This document shows positions 13,987 to 21,732 of a stretch of DNA of 34,862 bases, in pieces. Source of the stretch: RUG11247 sp050945995 (GTDB lineage: Bacteria; Bacillota; Clostridia; Christensenellales; Aristaeellaceae); NCBI GenBank assembly GCA_050945995.1, contig JBMNUA010000001.1, positions 1 through 34,862 of the forward strand, given 5' to 3'. Under the pieces are notes generated by a model. That model saw only the letters and a list, made by a program, of their open reading frames with translations. It was not told where the DNA came from and searched no databases. Every line of letters begins with the position of its first letter. The first letter of the stretch is position 1. The position numbers were made by a program, and so were the translations under genes.

Positions 13987-15039
13987 ATGAAGAAATTGCC
14001 AAGGGAGCTCGCGGCGGCATGTGCGGTCAACGCGGTGGTGGCGGGCGCGGCGTTCTCGTCCGGGCGCGAGGTCGCGTCGTTCTTTGCGTGCGTCGGTTGG
14101 GCGTCGTGGATTGCGGTGCTCGTCGCGGGCGCGCTGTTCGGCACGCTCATGGGCATGCTCTGCCATTTCGCGATATCGACCGGCGCGCGCAATCTCCCCG
14201 GCATCTACTATAAGAAGCTGGATTCGCGCTGCGGCGATGCGATGGGCGTGGTTCACGCGCTGCTCATGCTGATGATGGGCGCGGTAGCGCTGAGCACGGC
14301 GGGGGAGCTGGGGATGTTCTATTTGGACGGCGATCGCGCCTACCTCGTCTCCGCGGGGCTTGCGCTCGTCACAGCGCTCCTGCTCACATACCGCGGCATG
14401 CGCCCGCTCGCGACGCTGGGCGTGGTGATCACGCCGCTGTTTCTGTTGTTCTTCCTCGCGCTTGCAATCGATCCGCGCCCGCCGCGCGCGGGCGTGTACC
14501 TCGAGGAATCGCTGTTTGATCTGCGCGGGAACATCCCCGTCGCAATCGTCCTGGGCGCGCTGTTCGCCTTCCTCAAGGCGGCGATGGCGGGCGGCATCGC
14601 CGCCGCGCGCGCGCGCGGACTCAAGCCGGTTCGCTTCGGCATCGCCTGCGGCGCGCTCCTTGCCGCGATGGCGGCGTCGCTTAACTGGGCGCTGCAGCGC
14701 GCGGGGCAGGAGTTGTGGGCGCTCAACCTGCCCACGGTGGTGCTCGCCGCCCGTTGGGGCGTGGTGGGGTATTATATCAGCATCTATGTCATGTGGCTGG
14801 GCTGCGCCTCCGTCCTCGCCTGCGCGATCGGGTCGATCATGTCGCTGTTCTCCGCCTCCGTCAGCCGCCCCGCCTGCGCGTTTTTCACGGCTTCCGCCAT
14901 TTCCGTGATGAGCACAACGGGGCTGATGGGGCTCGTCGGCGTCGGATACCCCATGCTCGGCTGGATCTGCGCCATCTCGCTCGGCGCGCTCGCCGTTTTC
15001 TACGAAAAAAGGAAGCGATTGCCCGCTCCGGCGCAGTAA
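13987..15039 (+). CDS. YkvI-type membrane protein (putative transporter)
   Basis: 350 residues from the ATG at 13987 (weak AAGGCGG upstream); an earlier in-frame ATG at 13936 lacks a ribosome binding site. About ten hydrophobic segments. The first helix contains GAAFSSGREVASFFA, equivalent to the GxGFxSGxE block of the YkvI family, which is distantly related to LeuT-fold amino-acid/cation symporters with an unwound first helix. Later blocks (LPGIYYKKLDSRCGDAMG, TAGELGMFY) fit the same family. Substrate unknown. It is 75 bp after the DUF368 gene and may be co-transcribed. The end of the gene is followed by the rplM promoter rather than an evident terminator. Confidence 0.8.
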   Translation: MKKLPRELAAACAVNAVVAGAAFSSGREVASFFACVGWASWIAVLVAGALFGTLMGMLCHFAISTGARNLPGIYYKKLDSRCGDAMGVVHALLMLMMGAVALSTAGELGMFYLDGDRAYLVSAGLALVTALLLTYRGMRPLATLGVVITPLFLLFFLALAIDPRPPRAGVYLEESLFDLRGNIPVAIVLGALFAFLKAAMAGGIAAARARGLKPVRFGIACGALLAAMAASLNWALQRAGQELWALNLPTVVLAARWGVVGYYISIYVMWLGCASVLACAIGSIMSLFSASVSRPACAFFTASAISVMSTTGLMGLVGVGYPMLGWICAISLGALAVFYEKRKRLPAPAQ

Positions 15040-15095
15040 TCGGGGCGTCCGGTACAAAATACCACCCGTTTTCGCGTAAAATTTTAGAAAACCGG

Positions 15096-15124
15096 TTGTA
15101 TGTATCGCCGAAATGCGGTATAAT
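15096..15124 (+). promoter_or_regulatory. Promoter of rplM-rpsI
   Basis: TTGTAT (15096-15101), exactly 17 bp, then TATAAT (15119-15124). The start of transcription would be near 15131, leaving an unusually long ~95-nt leader before the GTG start. The leader has a small hairpin (CGCTC/GAGCG near 15140-15160). Ribosomal-protein leaders often carry autoregulatory structure, but I cannot identify a known L13 leader here. Confidence 0.85.
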
Positions 15125-15228
15125 ACATTTTGTGTCAATCCGCTCACTAGCCCCGAGCGCGAATGATGGCTGAACGCGCCCTGACCAAGCGCAATCGGCA
15201 TGCATCGTTAAATTGGGAGGAATATCTT

Positions 15229-15660
15229 GTGAGTACTTATATGGCAAATCCTCAAACCGTCGAGCGCAAATGGTATGTGATCGACGCCGAGGATATGGTG
15301 CTGGGCCGCCTTGCTTCCCAGGTCGCTTCGATCCTGCGCGGCAAGAACAAGCCCACCTTTACGCCTCATTGCGATTGCGGCGATCATGTTATCATCGTCA
15401 ACGCCTCCAAGATCAAGCTTACCGGAAAAAAGCTCGATCAGAAAATGTACTACTATCATACGGGCTATCCGGGCGGGCTGAAAGAAGTTCCCTACCGCAA
15501 GCTCATGGCGAACAAGAGCGAGTTTGCGTTCCGCGAGGCGGTGCGCAGGATGCTGCCCAAGGGTCCTCTCGGCTACAAGACGCTCAAGAAGTTGCACGTC
15601 TACGCCGGACCCGAGCACGAGCAGCAGGCGCAGAAGCCCGAAATACTGGTTCTGAAGTAA
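15229..15660 (+). CDS. rplM: 50S ribosomal protein L13
   Basis: 143 residues from a GTG at 15229, preceded by GGGAGGAA; the protein start MSTYMANPQTVERKWYVIDAE matches the usual L13 N-terminus in two pieces, MSTYMANPQTVERKW and YVIDAE, which decides this start against an in-frame ATG at 15163 without a ribosome binding site. L13 binds 23S rRNA early in large-subunit assembly. Conserved blocks are LGRLAS, GDHVIIVNASKIKLTGKK, YYYHTGYPGGLKE and RMLPKGPLG. Length is standard. It is followed after 16 nt by rpsI, the near-universal partner. Confidence 0.98.
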   Translation: MSTYMANPQTVERKWYVIDAEDMVLGRLASQVASILRGKNKPTFTPHCDCGDHVIIVNASKIKLTGKKLDQKMYYYHTGYPGGLKEVPYRKLMANKSEFAFREAVRRMLPKGPLGYKTLKKLHVYAGPEHEQQAQKPEILVLK

Positions 15661-15676
15661 GGGAGGAGGACGGAAA

Positions 15677-16069
15677 ATGTCAGAGGTTTGCTTCCATGCC
15701 GTTGGCAGGAGAAAAAAGGCGATCGCTCGCGTTCGTCTGATCCCGGGTGAAGGTGCGATCACGATCAACAAGCGCAACATCGAGGAGTATTTCGGCTACG
15801 AAACCCTCAAGATGCTCGTGCGCCAGCCCCTCGCGCTGACCGATACCGGCTCGCGTTTCGACATCATCGTTAACGTCAGAGGCGGCGGGTATACCGGGCA
15901 GGCGGGCGCAATCCGCCACGGCATCGCCCGCGCGTTGGTAAAAGCGGACGAGGAGCTCAAAAGCTCCATCAAGCGTGCCGGCTATCTCACCCGCGACCCG
16001 CGCATGAAGGAGCGTAAAAAGTACGGTCTCAAGGCCGCGCGCCGCGCACCCCAGTTCTCGAAGAGATAA
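15677..16069 (+). CDS. rpsI: 30S ribosomal protein S9
   Basis: 130 residues, standard length. S9 sits in the small-subunit head, and its basic tail reaches the P-site tRNA. Visible family blocks are FHAVGRRKKAIARVRLIPG, VRGGGYTGQAGAIRHGIARAL and the end RDPRMKERKKYGLKAAR followed by RAPQFSKR, including the terminal lysine-arginine that contacts tRNA. A GGGAGGAGG ribosome binding site precedes the ATG. It is the last gene of the operon before a clear terminator. Confidence 0.98.
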   Translation: MSEVCFHAVGRRKKAIARVRLIPGEGAITINKRNIEEYFGYETLKMLVRQPLALTDTGSRFDIIVNVRGGGYTGQAGAIRHGIARALVKADEELKSSIKRAGYLTRDPRMKERKKYGLKAARRAPQFSKR

Positions 16070-16081
16070 ATTGTTTCATCC

Positions 16082-16106
16082 AAACGCCGCAAATGCGGCG
16101 TTTTTG
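16082..16106 (+). terminator. Intrinsic terminator of rplM-rpsI
   Basis: AAACGCCGC (16082-16090) pairs with GCGGCGTTT (16095-16103) around an AAAT loop, followed by further Ts. It lies 12 nt after the rpsI stop. Confidence 0.93.
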
Positions 16107-16337
16107 TATTAACAATGAGATATATCAATTAGAAGAAGCAGCTTGCAGAACAGCCTGATCAATCAAGTTTGGCGGCGTGTACGTCAAACTTGCATGTTCA
16201 CAAAGAAAACGCTTGCGTTATCGACTGGACATGAGTTCCTGCCAGTCAGATTTGCGCCCGGAAATTCGTGAGAATTTTAGCAAATCGCAGTCTTCCTCCA
16301 ATTCATCAAAAAACGTGCGTTTTTTGATGACCGGTGA
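16107..16337. other. Intergenic stretch with two inverted repeats, no supported gene
   Basis: No convincing protein gene. Two dyads are visible: CAAGTTTG (16164-16171) with CAAACTTG (16185-16192), and a perfect 12-bp arm pair CATCAAAAAACG (16304-16315) / CGTTTTTTGATG (16318-16329) with a 2-bp centre. The latter has A/T runs on both sides like a bidirectional terminator core. A 63-codon minus-strand frame (16409-16218) runs through the RNA terminator next door and has no ribosome binding site, so I do not call it. Confidence 0.5.
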
Positions 16338-16339
16338 AT

Positions 16340-16557
16340 AAAAAAGCGCCCGATCGCTCGGACGCTCAAAAGTAAATCCCGTAAATGCCGCTCGCCTCTG
16401 CTTTATCACCCGCCTCTCGGCAGGGCGGTGACCTGCGACCGCTTATTGTCTTCCCCTGCGCAAATCGGGGGCTTGACAGCCGCGTATCGACCCGGAAACC
16501 TGTTTGTGATATGTGGGTAAAAGCATCGGCGTGACGCACACCACAGGATGTTTTCTT
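16340..16557 (-). ncRNA. Candidate structured non-coding RNA, ~220 nt (6S-like)
   Basis: A strong promoter and an intrinsic terminator on the minus strand delimit this stretch, and no sensible protein gene lies inside. The terminator is an 8-bp stem (16365-16358 with 16353-16346, one G-U) and loop GCGA with six Us. Long-range pairing is readable: near the 5' end AUCCUGU (16549-16543) matches ACGGGAU just before the terminator (16382-16376), 7 of 7 with one G-U; GCUUU-U-ACCC (16524-16515) matches GGGU-GAU-AAAGC (16411-16400); and a small hairpin GGUGUG/CACGCC (16542-16528) lies between. A central hairpin uses UGUC/GACA and CCCC/GGGG. A closed, bubble-containing rod of this length starting AUCCUGUGGUGUG resembles 6S RNA, the RNA polymerase inhibitor, but I could not fit the full 6S consensus. 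The RNA call is better supported than its name. Confidence 0.55.
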
Positions 16558-16563
16558 GATCCC

Positions 16564-16592
16564 ATTATATCGCCCATCGCCGCCGATGTCAA
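16564..16592 (-). promoter_or_regulatory. Consensus promoter of the candidate RNA
   Basis: On the minus strand a perfect TTGACA (16592-16587), exactly 17 bp and a perfect TATAAT (16569-16564). This is the only full-consensus promoter in the window and points away from the adjacent metallophosphoesterase gene end. Transcription should start near 16557. Confidence 0.88.
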
Positions 16593-16638
16593 CCGCTTTC
16601 CGCCGGAATAATCTGCTTATTTCGCAAATCGGCGCTTT

Positions 16639-17400
16639 TCACAAAAACTCCAATACATGAATGCGCGGCGCGCAGCCGACCCGGATCGGCAGTTTGCTCA
16701 TGCCAATTCCCGTCGTCACCAGCATCTTCGCGCCGCCGCGCGTCATGCATCCCGCGACGCCCTGCACCTGCCGCTGCTCAAACCCGAGCGCATACGCAGT
16801 CAGCCCAAAAACATTGATCTGCCCGCCGTGCGTATGCCCGGAGAGGATGATGTCCGCCTGCGCGCCGCCCGTTTCGTGCACATAGGGATAATGGGTGAGG
16901 AGGATCGCATACGCCTTTTCGCCGCGCCCGTCAAACATCCCGCGCGCGTTGGGCGCGCCGTATTCCATCTCGTCCACGCCGCCGATGATCAGCCTTCCGC
17001 CGCCGATATCGACCGAAACCGCCTCATTCACAAGAATTGGCATGTTTGCCATTTGTTGCAATTGTGCGATCTCCGGGAACACTTCGCGGTCGTTGTTGCC
17101 GATCACCGCATACGCGCCATAATGAAAGGAAAGCCCGTCAAGCGCGCGAAACAGCCTGCGCGCGGCGTCCGCGCTCTCGCCGTAATCGCCGCCCAATAAA
17201 AATAGATCCGCATCTGCGCTTCCGATCATCCGCGCAAGCTCATCCAGATACGAATCCCGCGTCCCATCCCGAATATGGAAATCCGCCGCAAACAGCACCC
17301 GCAGCCCGCGCAGAAAGCGCGGCGCGCCGGCGATGCGCAACCGCTCGACGCGCGGCAGTGGATTCCATCCGAGATAGAAATACCGGTCTATATCGCCCAC
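16639..17400 (-). CDS. Calcineurin-like metallophosphoesterase
   Basis: 253 residues from a GTG at 17400 (GAAAGG just upstream), overlapping the glpP 3' end by 13 nt. The frame is open further upstream, but that part is arginine-rich shadow of glpP; the conserved protein begins near YLGWNPLPRVERLRI. The five metallophosphoesterase blocks are in order: AADFHIRDG (D-x-H), LLGGDYGE (GD), VIGNNDRE (GNND), LLTHYPY and LSGHTHGGQ. This is the YkuE/YaeI-like subgroup, which hydrolyses phosphodiester or lipid-linked substrates. There is no clear N-terminal membrane anchor in the chosen start, in contrast to YkuE-type proteins, so the substrate and location are open. Last gene of the six-gene minus-strand operon. 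Confidence 0.87.
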   Translation of the reverse strand: MGDIDRYFYLGWNPLPRVERLRIAGAPRFLRGLRVLFAADFHIRDGTRDSYLDELARMIGSADADLFLLGGDYGESADAARRLFRALDGLSFHYGAYAVIGNNDREVFPEIAQLQQMANMPILVNEAVSVDIGGGRLIIGGVDEMEYGAPNARGMFDGRGEKAYAILLTHYPYVHETGGAQADIILSGHTHGGQINVFGLTAYALGFEQRQVQGVAGCMTRGGAKMLVTTGIGMSKLPIRVGCAPRIHVLEFL

Positions 17401-17951
17401 AGCCTTTCGTCGCTCACGGAAACCGCGATCGCGCCCGCCGCCAGCGCGTCCAGCACCTCGCGCCGCTCGGTGATCATGCCGCCCGCGATCACGGGCTTGT
17501 CGAGCGCTTGGCATAGCTGCCGCACCGCCTTGGGCGCAATCCCCGGCAGCACCTCCGCCATCTCGGGCGGCGTCGCCCGCAACAGCCGCTTCCCGTGCTC
17601 AAACGACGAGGAGTCCATCAAAAACAGCCGCTGTATGGTGACGACGCCCAATTCCGATGCGCGGCGTATCAGCGCCGGGCGCGTGGAGATCAGCCCGTCG
17701 ATGCCGAGCGTGCGCACGCACCATTCCACCGCCGCGTCGTCGCGCCCCAGCCCCTCGGCAAGGTCGATGTGCAAAAACGCGTACTTGTTGCCGTCGTGCG
17801 CGCGCGTCACCATCTCCTGCAAATTCGTGATCGATCCGCCCAAGATGAAGATCGCCGCCACGGGGCTTCTCGCCGCGCGCGTCACCGCGTCCATCGTGCG
17901 AACAGATGCGATCACCGGATGCTTGGATAGCTCCTGCTCCAGCCTGCTCAT
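17388..17951 (-). CDS. glpP: Glycerol-3-phosphate-responsive antiterminator GlpP family
   Basis: 187 residues, the usual length. GlpP proteins bind glycerol 3-phosphate in a TIM-barrel-like fold and an mRNA leader to prevent early termination of glp operons. Visible blocks are HPVIASVRTMD at the start, FILGGSITNLQEMV, FLHIDLAEGLGRDDAAVEW, GIDGLISTRPALI, QRLFLMDSSS and KPVIAGGMI with a phosphate-binding-type AGGMI near the end. The ATG overlaps the stop of the upstream aldo/keto reductase (ATGA). No glpF, glpK or glpD gene is in the window, so its target must be elsewhere or it senses another phosphate ester in this operon. Confidence 0.88.
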   Translation of the reverse strand: MSRLEQELSKHPVIASVRTMDAVTRAARSPVAAIFILGGSITNLQEMVTRAHDGNKYAFLHIDLAEGLGRDDAAVEWCVRTLGIDGLISTRPALIRRASELGVVTIQRLFLMDSSSFEHGKRLLRATPPEMAEVLPGIAPKAVRQLCQALDKPVIAGGMITERREVLDALAAGAIAVSVSDERLWAI

Positions 17952-18976
17952 ACGCTTGACACACGCGCGCGCTCGAACGCGCGGTAGAATTCGAGCTGCG
18001 CGGGCATCGTTTCATACGGCTTGAGCCCGTAGGGACAGCGCGTTTCACACAGGCCGCAATGCGTGCAATCCTCGATCCGCTCCATGCCCGCGCGCCATTC
18101 GTGCGTCAGCCAATTCTGGGCAGGGGAGCGCAGCAGCAACTCGCGCATGCGGTTTGCGTTTTGGATCGGAATTTCGACGGGGCAGGGGAGACAGTACCCG
18201 CAGCCGCGGCAGAACGCGCCCGAGAGCGCGCGCCGATCCGCTTCGATCTCCCGCATCAACTCATCCGTGATCGCCGGCGGGTTCTTCTCGTATTCGATGA
18301 ACTCCTCCAACTCCTCCATCCGCTGAACGCCCCAAATCGGCAGCGCGATCTCATACTGCCGTATGAACGAAAACGGCAGCTTCGCGTTCGTGACCAGCCC
18401 GCCCGACATCCCTTTCATGCACAGAAAGCCGATGTCCGCCTGCGCGCATCGCTCCACCAACTCGATCTCCCGCTTCGTCGAGAGATGATTGAACGGAAAT
18501 TGCAACGTCTCGTACAGCCCCGATTCCACCGCCTGAAACGCCAGCTCAATCGAATGATTCGTGATGCCAATGTGCCGTATCTTGCCCGCCGCCTTCGCGC
18601 GCAGCGCGGCGTCGTACAGCCCGTCGTCGCCGCCCGGCTGCGGTAAGAACGAGGGGTTGTGGAATTGATAGATGTCGATGTAGTCCGTTTTCAAGTTTTT
18701 AAGCGATGTCTCCAGCTGCGCCTCGAGCTCCGCGCCCGTGCGCGCGCCCGTCTTCGTCGCGATGATGATCTCGCTCCGCACATCATGCAGCGCATAACCT
18801 AGCTTTTCCTCGGAATCCGAATAGGCGCGCGCCGTGTCAAATAGGTTGATGCCCGCCTCGTAGGCGCGGCGGAGCATCGCCCGCGCCGCGTCAAAATCCA
18901 CGCGCTGGATCGGCAAACAGCCAAAACCCGTGCGCGCAACCATCCGCTCGGTCTTGCCGAAGCGTATTCTCTCCAT
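17948..18976 (-). CDS. Aldo/keto reductase with C-terminal 4Fe-4S ferredoxin domain
   Basis: 342 residues. The N-terminal ~270 residues form the aldo/keto reductase barrel with the catalytic tetrad visible: D47 and Y52 in FDTARAYSDSEEKLG, K75 in IIATKTG and H106 in YQFHNPS. The C-terminal part has two cysteine clusters, CRGCGYCLPCPVEIP and CTHCGLCETRCPYGL, that should bind two 4Fe-4S centres. Such fusion proteins are frequent in anaerobes and are thought to couple NAD(P)H or substrate oxidation to ferredoxin-like electron transfer. Substrate unknown. It lies 18 bp after the beta-galactosidase gene and overlaps glpP by 4 nt, so it is part of the same transcript. Start ATG is preceded by AAAGGAGAT. 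Confidence 0.92.
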   Translation of the reverse strand: MERIRFGKTERMVARTGFGCLPIQRVDFDAARAMLRRAYEAGINLFDTARAYSDSEEKLGYALHDVRSEIIIATKTGARTGAELEAQLETSLKNLKTDYIDIYQFHNPSFLPQPGGDDGLYDAALRAKAAGKIRHIGITNHSIELAFQAVESGLYETLQFPFNHLSTKREIELVERCAQADIGFLCMKGMSGGLVTNAKLPFSFIRQYEIALPIWGVQRMEELEEFIEYEKNPPAITDELMREIEADRRALSGAFCRGCGYCLPCPVEIPIQNANRMRELLLRSPAQNWLTHEWRAGMERIEDCTHCGLCETRCPYGLKPYETMPAQLEFYRAFERARVSSV

Positions 18977-18994
18977 GTTTACTATCTCCTTTGT

Positions 18995-20986
18995 TTATAT
19001 GCGCTTGAGTATCCGCGCCTCGTTTTTCGCAAGCGCGATTTTGCCCTCGACGCGCGCGCCCGTGTCCGCATCCTCGCACGCAGGCACAACCGCCCAACTT
19101 TCCTCGCCCGAGAAATTGAGCAGGAACAGATACGCTCCGCGGCTCGTGATCTGCATCTCCGCGCCAAACTCCGCTGCAAGCGGCGCAATCTTCGCCTCCG
19201 GCAGCCGCGCGCAGTAGAAATCGGTGAGGTCGGTTGCGCCCATGCGCGATGCGATGTACCACGCGCCGCCCTTGCCCTTGCGGTTTTCCGTGATCGCCGG
19301 GAACCCCGCGTAGTAATCGTCGCGGAAGGTCGCGCGCACCTGTGTGCCCTCAGCATGCAGCACATCCGCGAGGAATCCGCATTCGATCTCGCGCCCATCT
19401 TCAAGCACCATCGCGTTTTTTTGGTGCGGATAGTATGCGTCCGTCTCCTCGCACCACACGCCCAACAGCTCGCGCAGCGGACCGGGCGCGCCGCCGAGGA
19501 AGCATAAGTCGTTCTCGTTGACGATGCCCGTCCAGTAGGTGACAACGAGCGTGCCGCCTGCTTCGACAAACGCCGCCAGCCGCTGCGCAACCCTCGGTTT
19601 GATCATGTACAGCATCGGCGCGCTGATCAGCTTGTAATCCGCAAAATCGCAGTCCATGTCGATCACATCCACGTCGATCCCAAGGTTCTTGATCGCGCCG
19701 TAATGCTCCAGCACCTGCTCGACATGCTGCTTCTCGCGGCGCGGGCCAAACGCACCCTCAACCGCCCACCGGTTCTCCTGGTCAAACAGCACCGCGGCGG
19801 GCGCCTTCGAGCACGCGCCCTCGATCGCCGCAAGCGCCTTCAGCCGCGCGCCGACCGCCGATACATCGCGGAACACGCGCGTGTTCTCCGTGCCGTCGTG
19901 CCCGACCACCGCGCCGTGCAGCTTCTCGCACGCGCCGCGGCTTTTGCGCCATTGGAAGTATTGCACCGTGTCCGCGCCGTGGGCGAGCGCCTGCATACTC
20001 GAGAGCATGTGCATCCCCGGTCGCTTCGGGCGGCACACCTCCTGCCAGTTCGTCATCGACGGCGTGGACTCCATCAGCGCCCATGGCTTTTTCTGCATCG
20101 CGCGCATCGCGTCGTAGTTGAAGGCAGCGAAGTGCGCCGTGTCGATGTCGCGCCCGCTGTCCCAGGTGGGGTAGGCGTCATAGCTGATGAAATCGATCTC
20201 GCGCGCAAATTTATAGTAGTCCAACGGGAACAGTCCGTGCATGTTCGTCGTGACGGGCTTGTCCGGGCTGATCCTACGGATCGGCGCAAGCTCCGCGCGC
20301 ATGAAATCAATCGTCTGATGCGTCACGAACCGCTGCCAGTCGATGGAAAGCCCGTGCACCGCGCTCTCGCCCAATTCCGAAGGGCTGTGGATCTGGCTCC
20401 AATCGGTGTATGTCTTCGCCCAGAACCCCGTCCACCACTCTTGATTCAACTTCTCAAGCGTGCCATACTTCTCTTTGAGATACGCGCGAAACGCGTGCTG
20501 ACACGCGTCGCAATGGCATTCGCCGCCGTATTCGTTGGAGATGTGCCAGCCCACCACCGCCGGATGGTCGGCAAATTCCTCCGCCAGGCGCGTGTTCATG
20601 CGCGTGACGAGATGGCGATACGCGGGGGAGGTGAAACAATGGTTGTGCCGCTCACCGTGGATGTATTTCAAGCCGTCCTGCCGCGTGCGCATCACTTCGG
20701 GGTACTTCTCATCCATCCACGCGGGGCGCGCGGCGGACGGCGTCGCGAGAAATGCCGACACCCCGTTTTCGTGCAGCTTGTCCAAAAGCTCGCGGAGCCA
20801 GCCGAATTCGTATTTGCCCTCCTCCGGCTCGAGCGCCGCCCACGCGAAGATGCCAACGTTCATCAAATTGCTGCCCGATAACTTCATCAACCGCAGATCC
20901 GCGTCCAGCGTCCCGGGGATGTGCCGCCATTGGTCGGGATTGTAATCGGCGCCGTGTCCCAAAAAACCCAATTTGAACTCAGCCAT
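18995..20986 (-). CDS. Beta-galactosidase, glycoside hydrolase family 42
   Basis: 663 residues, full length for GH42. The enzyme releases terminal beta-galactose (sometimes alpha-arabinose) from small oligosaccharides in the cytoplasm; there is no signal peptide. Conserved parts are YNPDQW near the start (residues 15-20), the acid/base glutamate E152 in GWHISNEYGG, the nucleophile E306 in WALMESTPS, and a zinc cluster formed by C117, C157, C159 and C162 (CHCDACQ). A trimerisation domain follows (from ~400), then a beta-sandwich tail that ends EARILKRI. GGAGGTAG precedes the ATG. Neighbours are a GNAT acetyltransferase and a ROK sugar kinase upstream, consistent with import and breakdown of galactosides, although no transporter is in the window. 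Confidence 0.95.
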   Translation of the reverse strand: MAEFKLGFLGHGADYNPDQWRHIPGTLDADLRLMKLSGSNLMNVGIFAWAALEPEEGKYEFGWLRELLDKLHENGVSAFLATPSAARPAWMDEKYPEVMRTRQDGLKYIHGERHNHCFTSPAYRHLVTRMNTRLAEEFADHPAVVGWHISNEYGGECHCDACQHAFRAYLKEKYGTLEKLNQEWWTGFWAKTYTDWSQIHSPSELGESAVHGLSIDWQRFVTHQTIDFMRAELAPIRRISPDKPVTTNMHGLFPLDYYKFAREIDFISYDAYPTWDSGRDIDTAHFAAFNYDAMRAMQKKPWALMESTPSMTNWQEVCRPKRPGMHMLSSMQALAHGADTVQYFQWRKSRGACEKLHGAVVGHDGTENTRVFRDVSAVGARLKALAAIEGACSKAPAAVLFDQENRWAVEGAFGPRREKQHVEQVLEHYGAIKNLGIDVDVIDMDCDFADYKLISAPMLYMIKPRVAQRLAAFVEAGGTLVVTYWTGIVNENDLCFLGGAPGPLRELLGVWCEETDAYYPHQKNAMVLEDGREIECGFLADVLHAEGTQVRATFRDDYYAGFPAITENRKGKGGAWYIASRMGATDLTDFYCARLPEAKIAPLAAEFGAEMQITSRGAYLFLLNFSGEESWAVVPACEDADTGARVEGKIALAKNEARILKRI

Positions 20987-21015
20987 TTGCTACCTCCGTA
21001 CCGTGTGATCCACTC

Positions 21016-21723
21016 TCAAATAACGAGCACCTCGTACTCCGCTTGCTTCTCAAACCCGCATTTTAGCGCCGTTTGGATCGACGGCGCATTGTTTGCCCAG
21101 CACTCCCAATACACCGTGTCCATGCCCATTTCATGCGCCGTATTCAGAAATGCACGCGTCAAATCCGCCGCCAGCCCGCGCCCGCGGTACGCCTCGTCCA
21201 CATAGATGCCAATCGCGCATTTCCCGCGCGAAGGGTATTCCGAGGTGCAAAACCCGCGCAGCGCGCCGTCGTACACGGGCGCAAACCCGATCCCGCGCGC
21301 AAAGAAATCCGCCATCGACAAGTAGGTGCCCGTGCCCAAAACTTCCTCGGTGAACATCTCCGCGTTCCCATATTTTTCGAGTGCGCCTGTGTCGATCCGC
21401 ATGATCGCGTCGTTCCTCCCATCATGCGGATACGGCTTCACCGCCAGCATCGCGCGCCGATACACCTTCGCATCATCGCATATTTCCCGCAACCCATCCA
21501 GCCACGCCTCATCCGGGCAGTATACAATCGTCCCGTCCTCCGCGCGCATGTTCTTCGCCAAATAAAGCGCCGTCTCCCGGTCATACGCGCCCCCGATGAA
21601 CAGGGAATGACCAAAGAGCACGGCGCACGCCTTCTCGCCCTCGTAGTATTTCGCCAAATTCGGGTTCTCCGAAAGCGTATCGAGCATGTATTGCATCGGC
21701 AACCATTCTAGCATCTTTCGCAT
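21016..21723 (-). CDS. GNAT-family N-acetyltransferase
   Basis: 235 residues. The C-terminal ~110 residues form a GNAT domain with the acetyl-CoA pyrophosphate-binding signature in VDEAYRGRGLAADLTRAFL (Q/RxxGxG/A type RGRGLA) and the end CWANNAPSIQTALKCGFEK, where N and the C-G-F motif are typical. The N-terminal half (WLPMQYMLDTLSENPNLAKY) resembles the GNAT acetyltransferase-like family in which a helical part precedes the domain. Acceptor unknown. It sits 9 bp after the ROK kinase and 29 bp before the GH42 gene, within one operon. Confidence 0.88.
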   Translation of the reverse strand: MRKMLEWLPMQYMLDTLSENPNLAKYYEGEKACAVLFGHSLFIGGAYDRETALYLAKNMRAEDGTIVYCPDEAWLDGLREICDDAKVYRRAMLAVKPYPHDGRNDAIMRIDTGALEKYGNAEMFTEEVLGTGTYLSMADFFARGIGFAPVYDGALRGFCTSEYPSRGKCAIGIYVDEAYRGRGLAADLTRAFLNTAHEMGMDTVYWECWANNAPSIQTALKCGFEKQAEYEVLVI

Positions 21724-21732
21724 ATCATCACC

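Noticed and set aside
13810..15201. 463-codon minus-strand open frame over the YkvI gene
   Set aside because: Low-complexity Arg/His/Ala-rich translation typical of a shadow; the plus-strand frame encodes a coherent membrane protein.
16218..16409. 63-codon minus-strand open frame between rpsI and the metallophosphoesterase
   Set aside because: It spans the intrinsic terminator of the candidate RNA and the palindrome, and lacks a ribosome binding site, so translation is unlikely.
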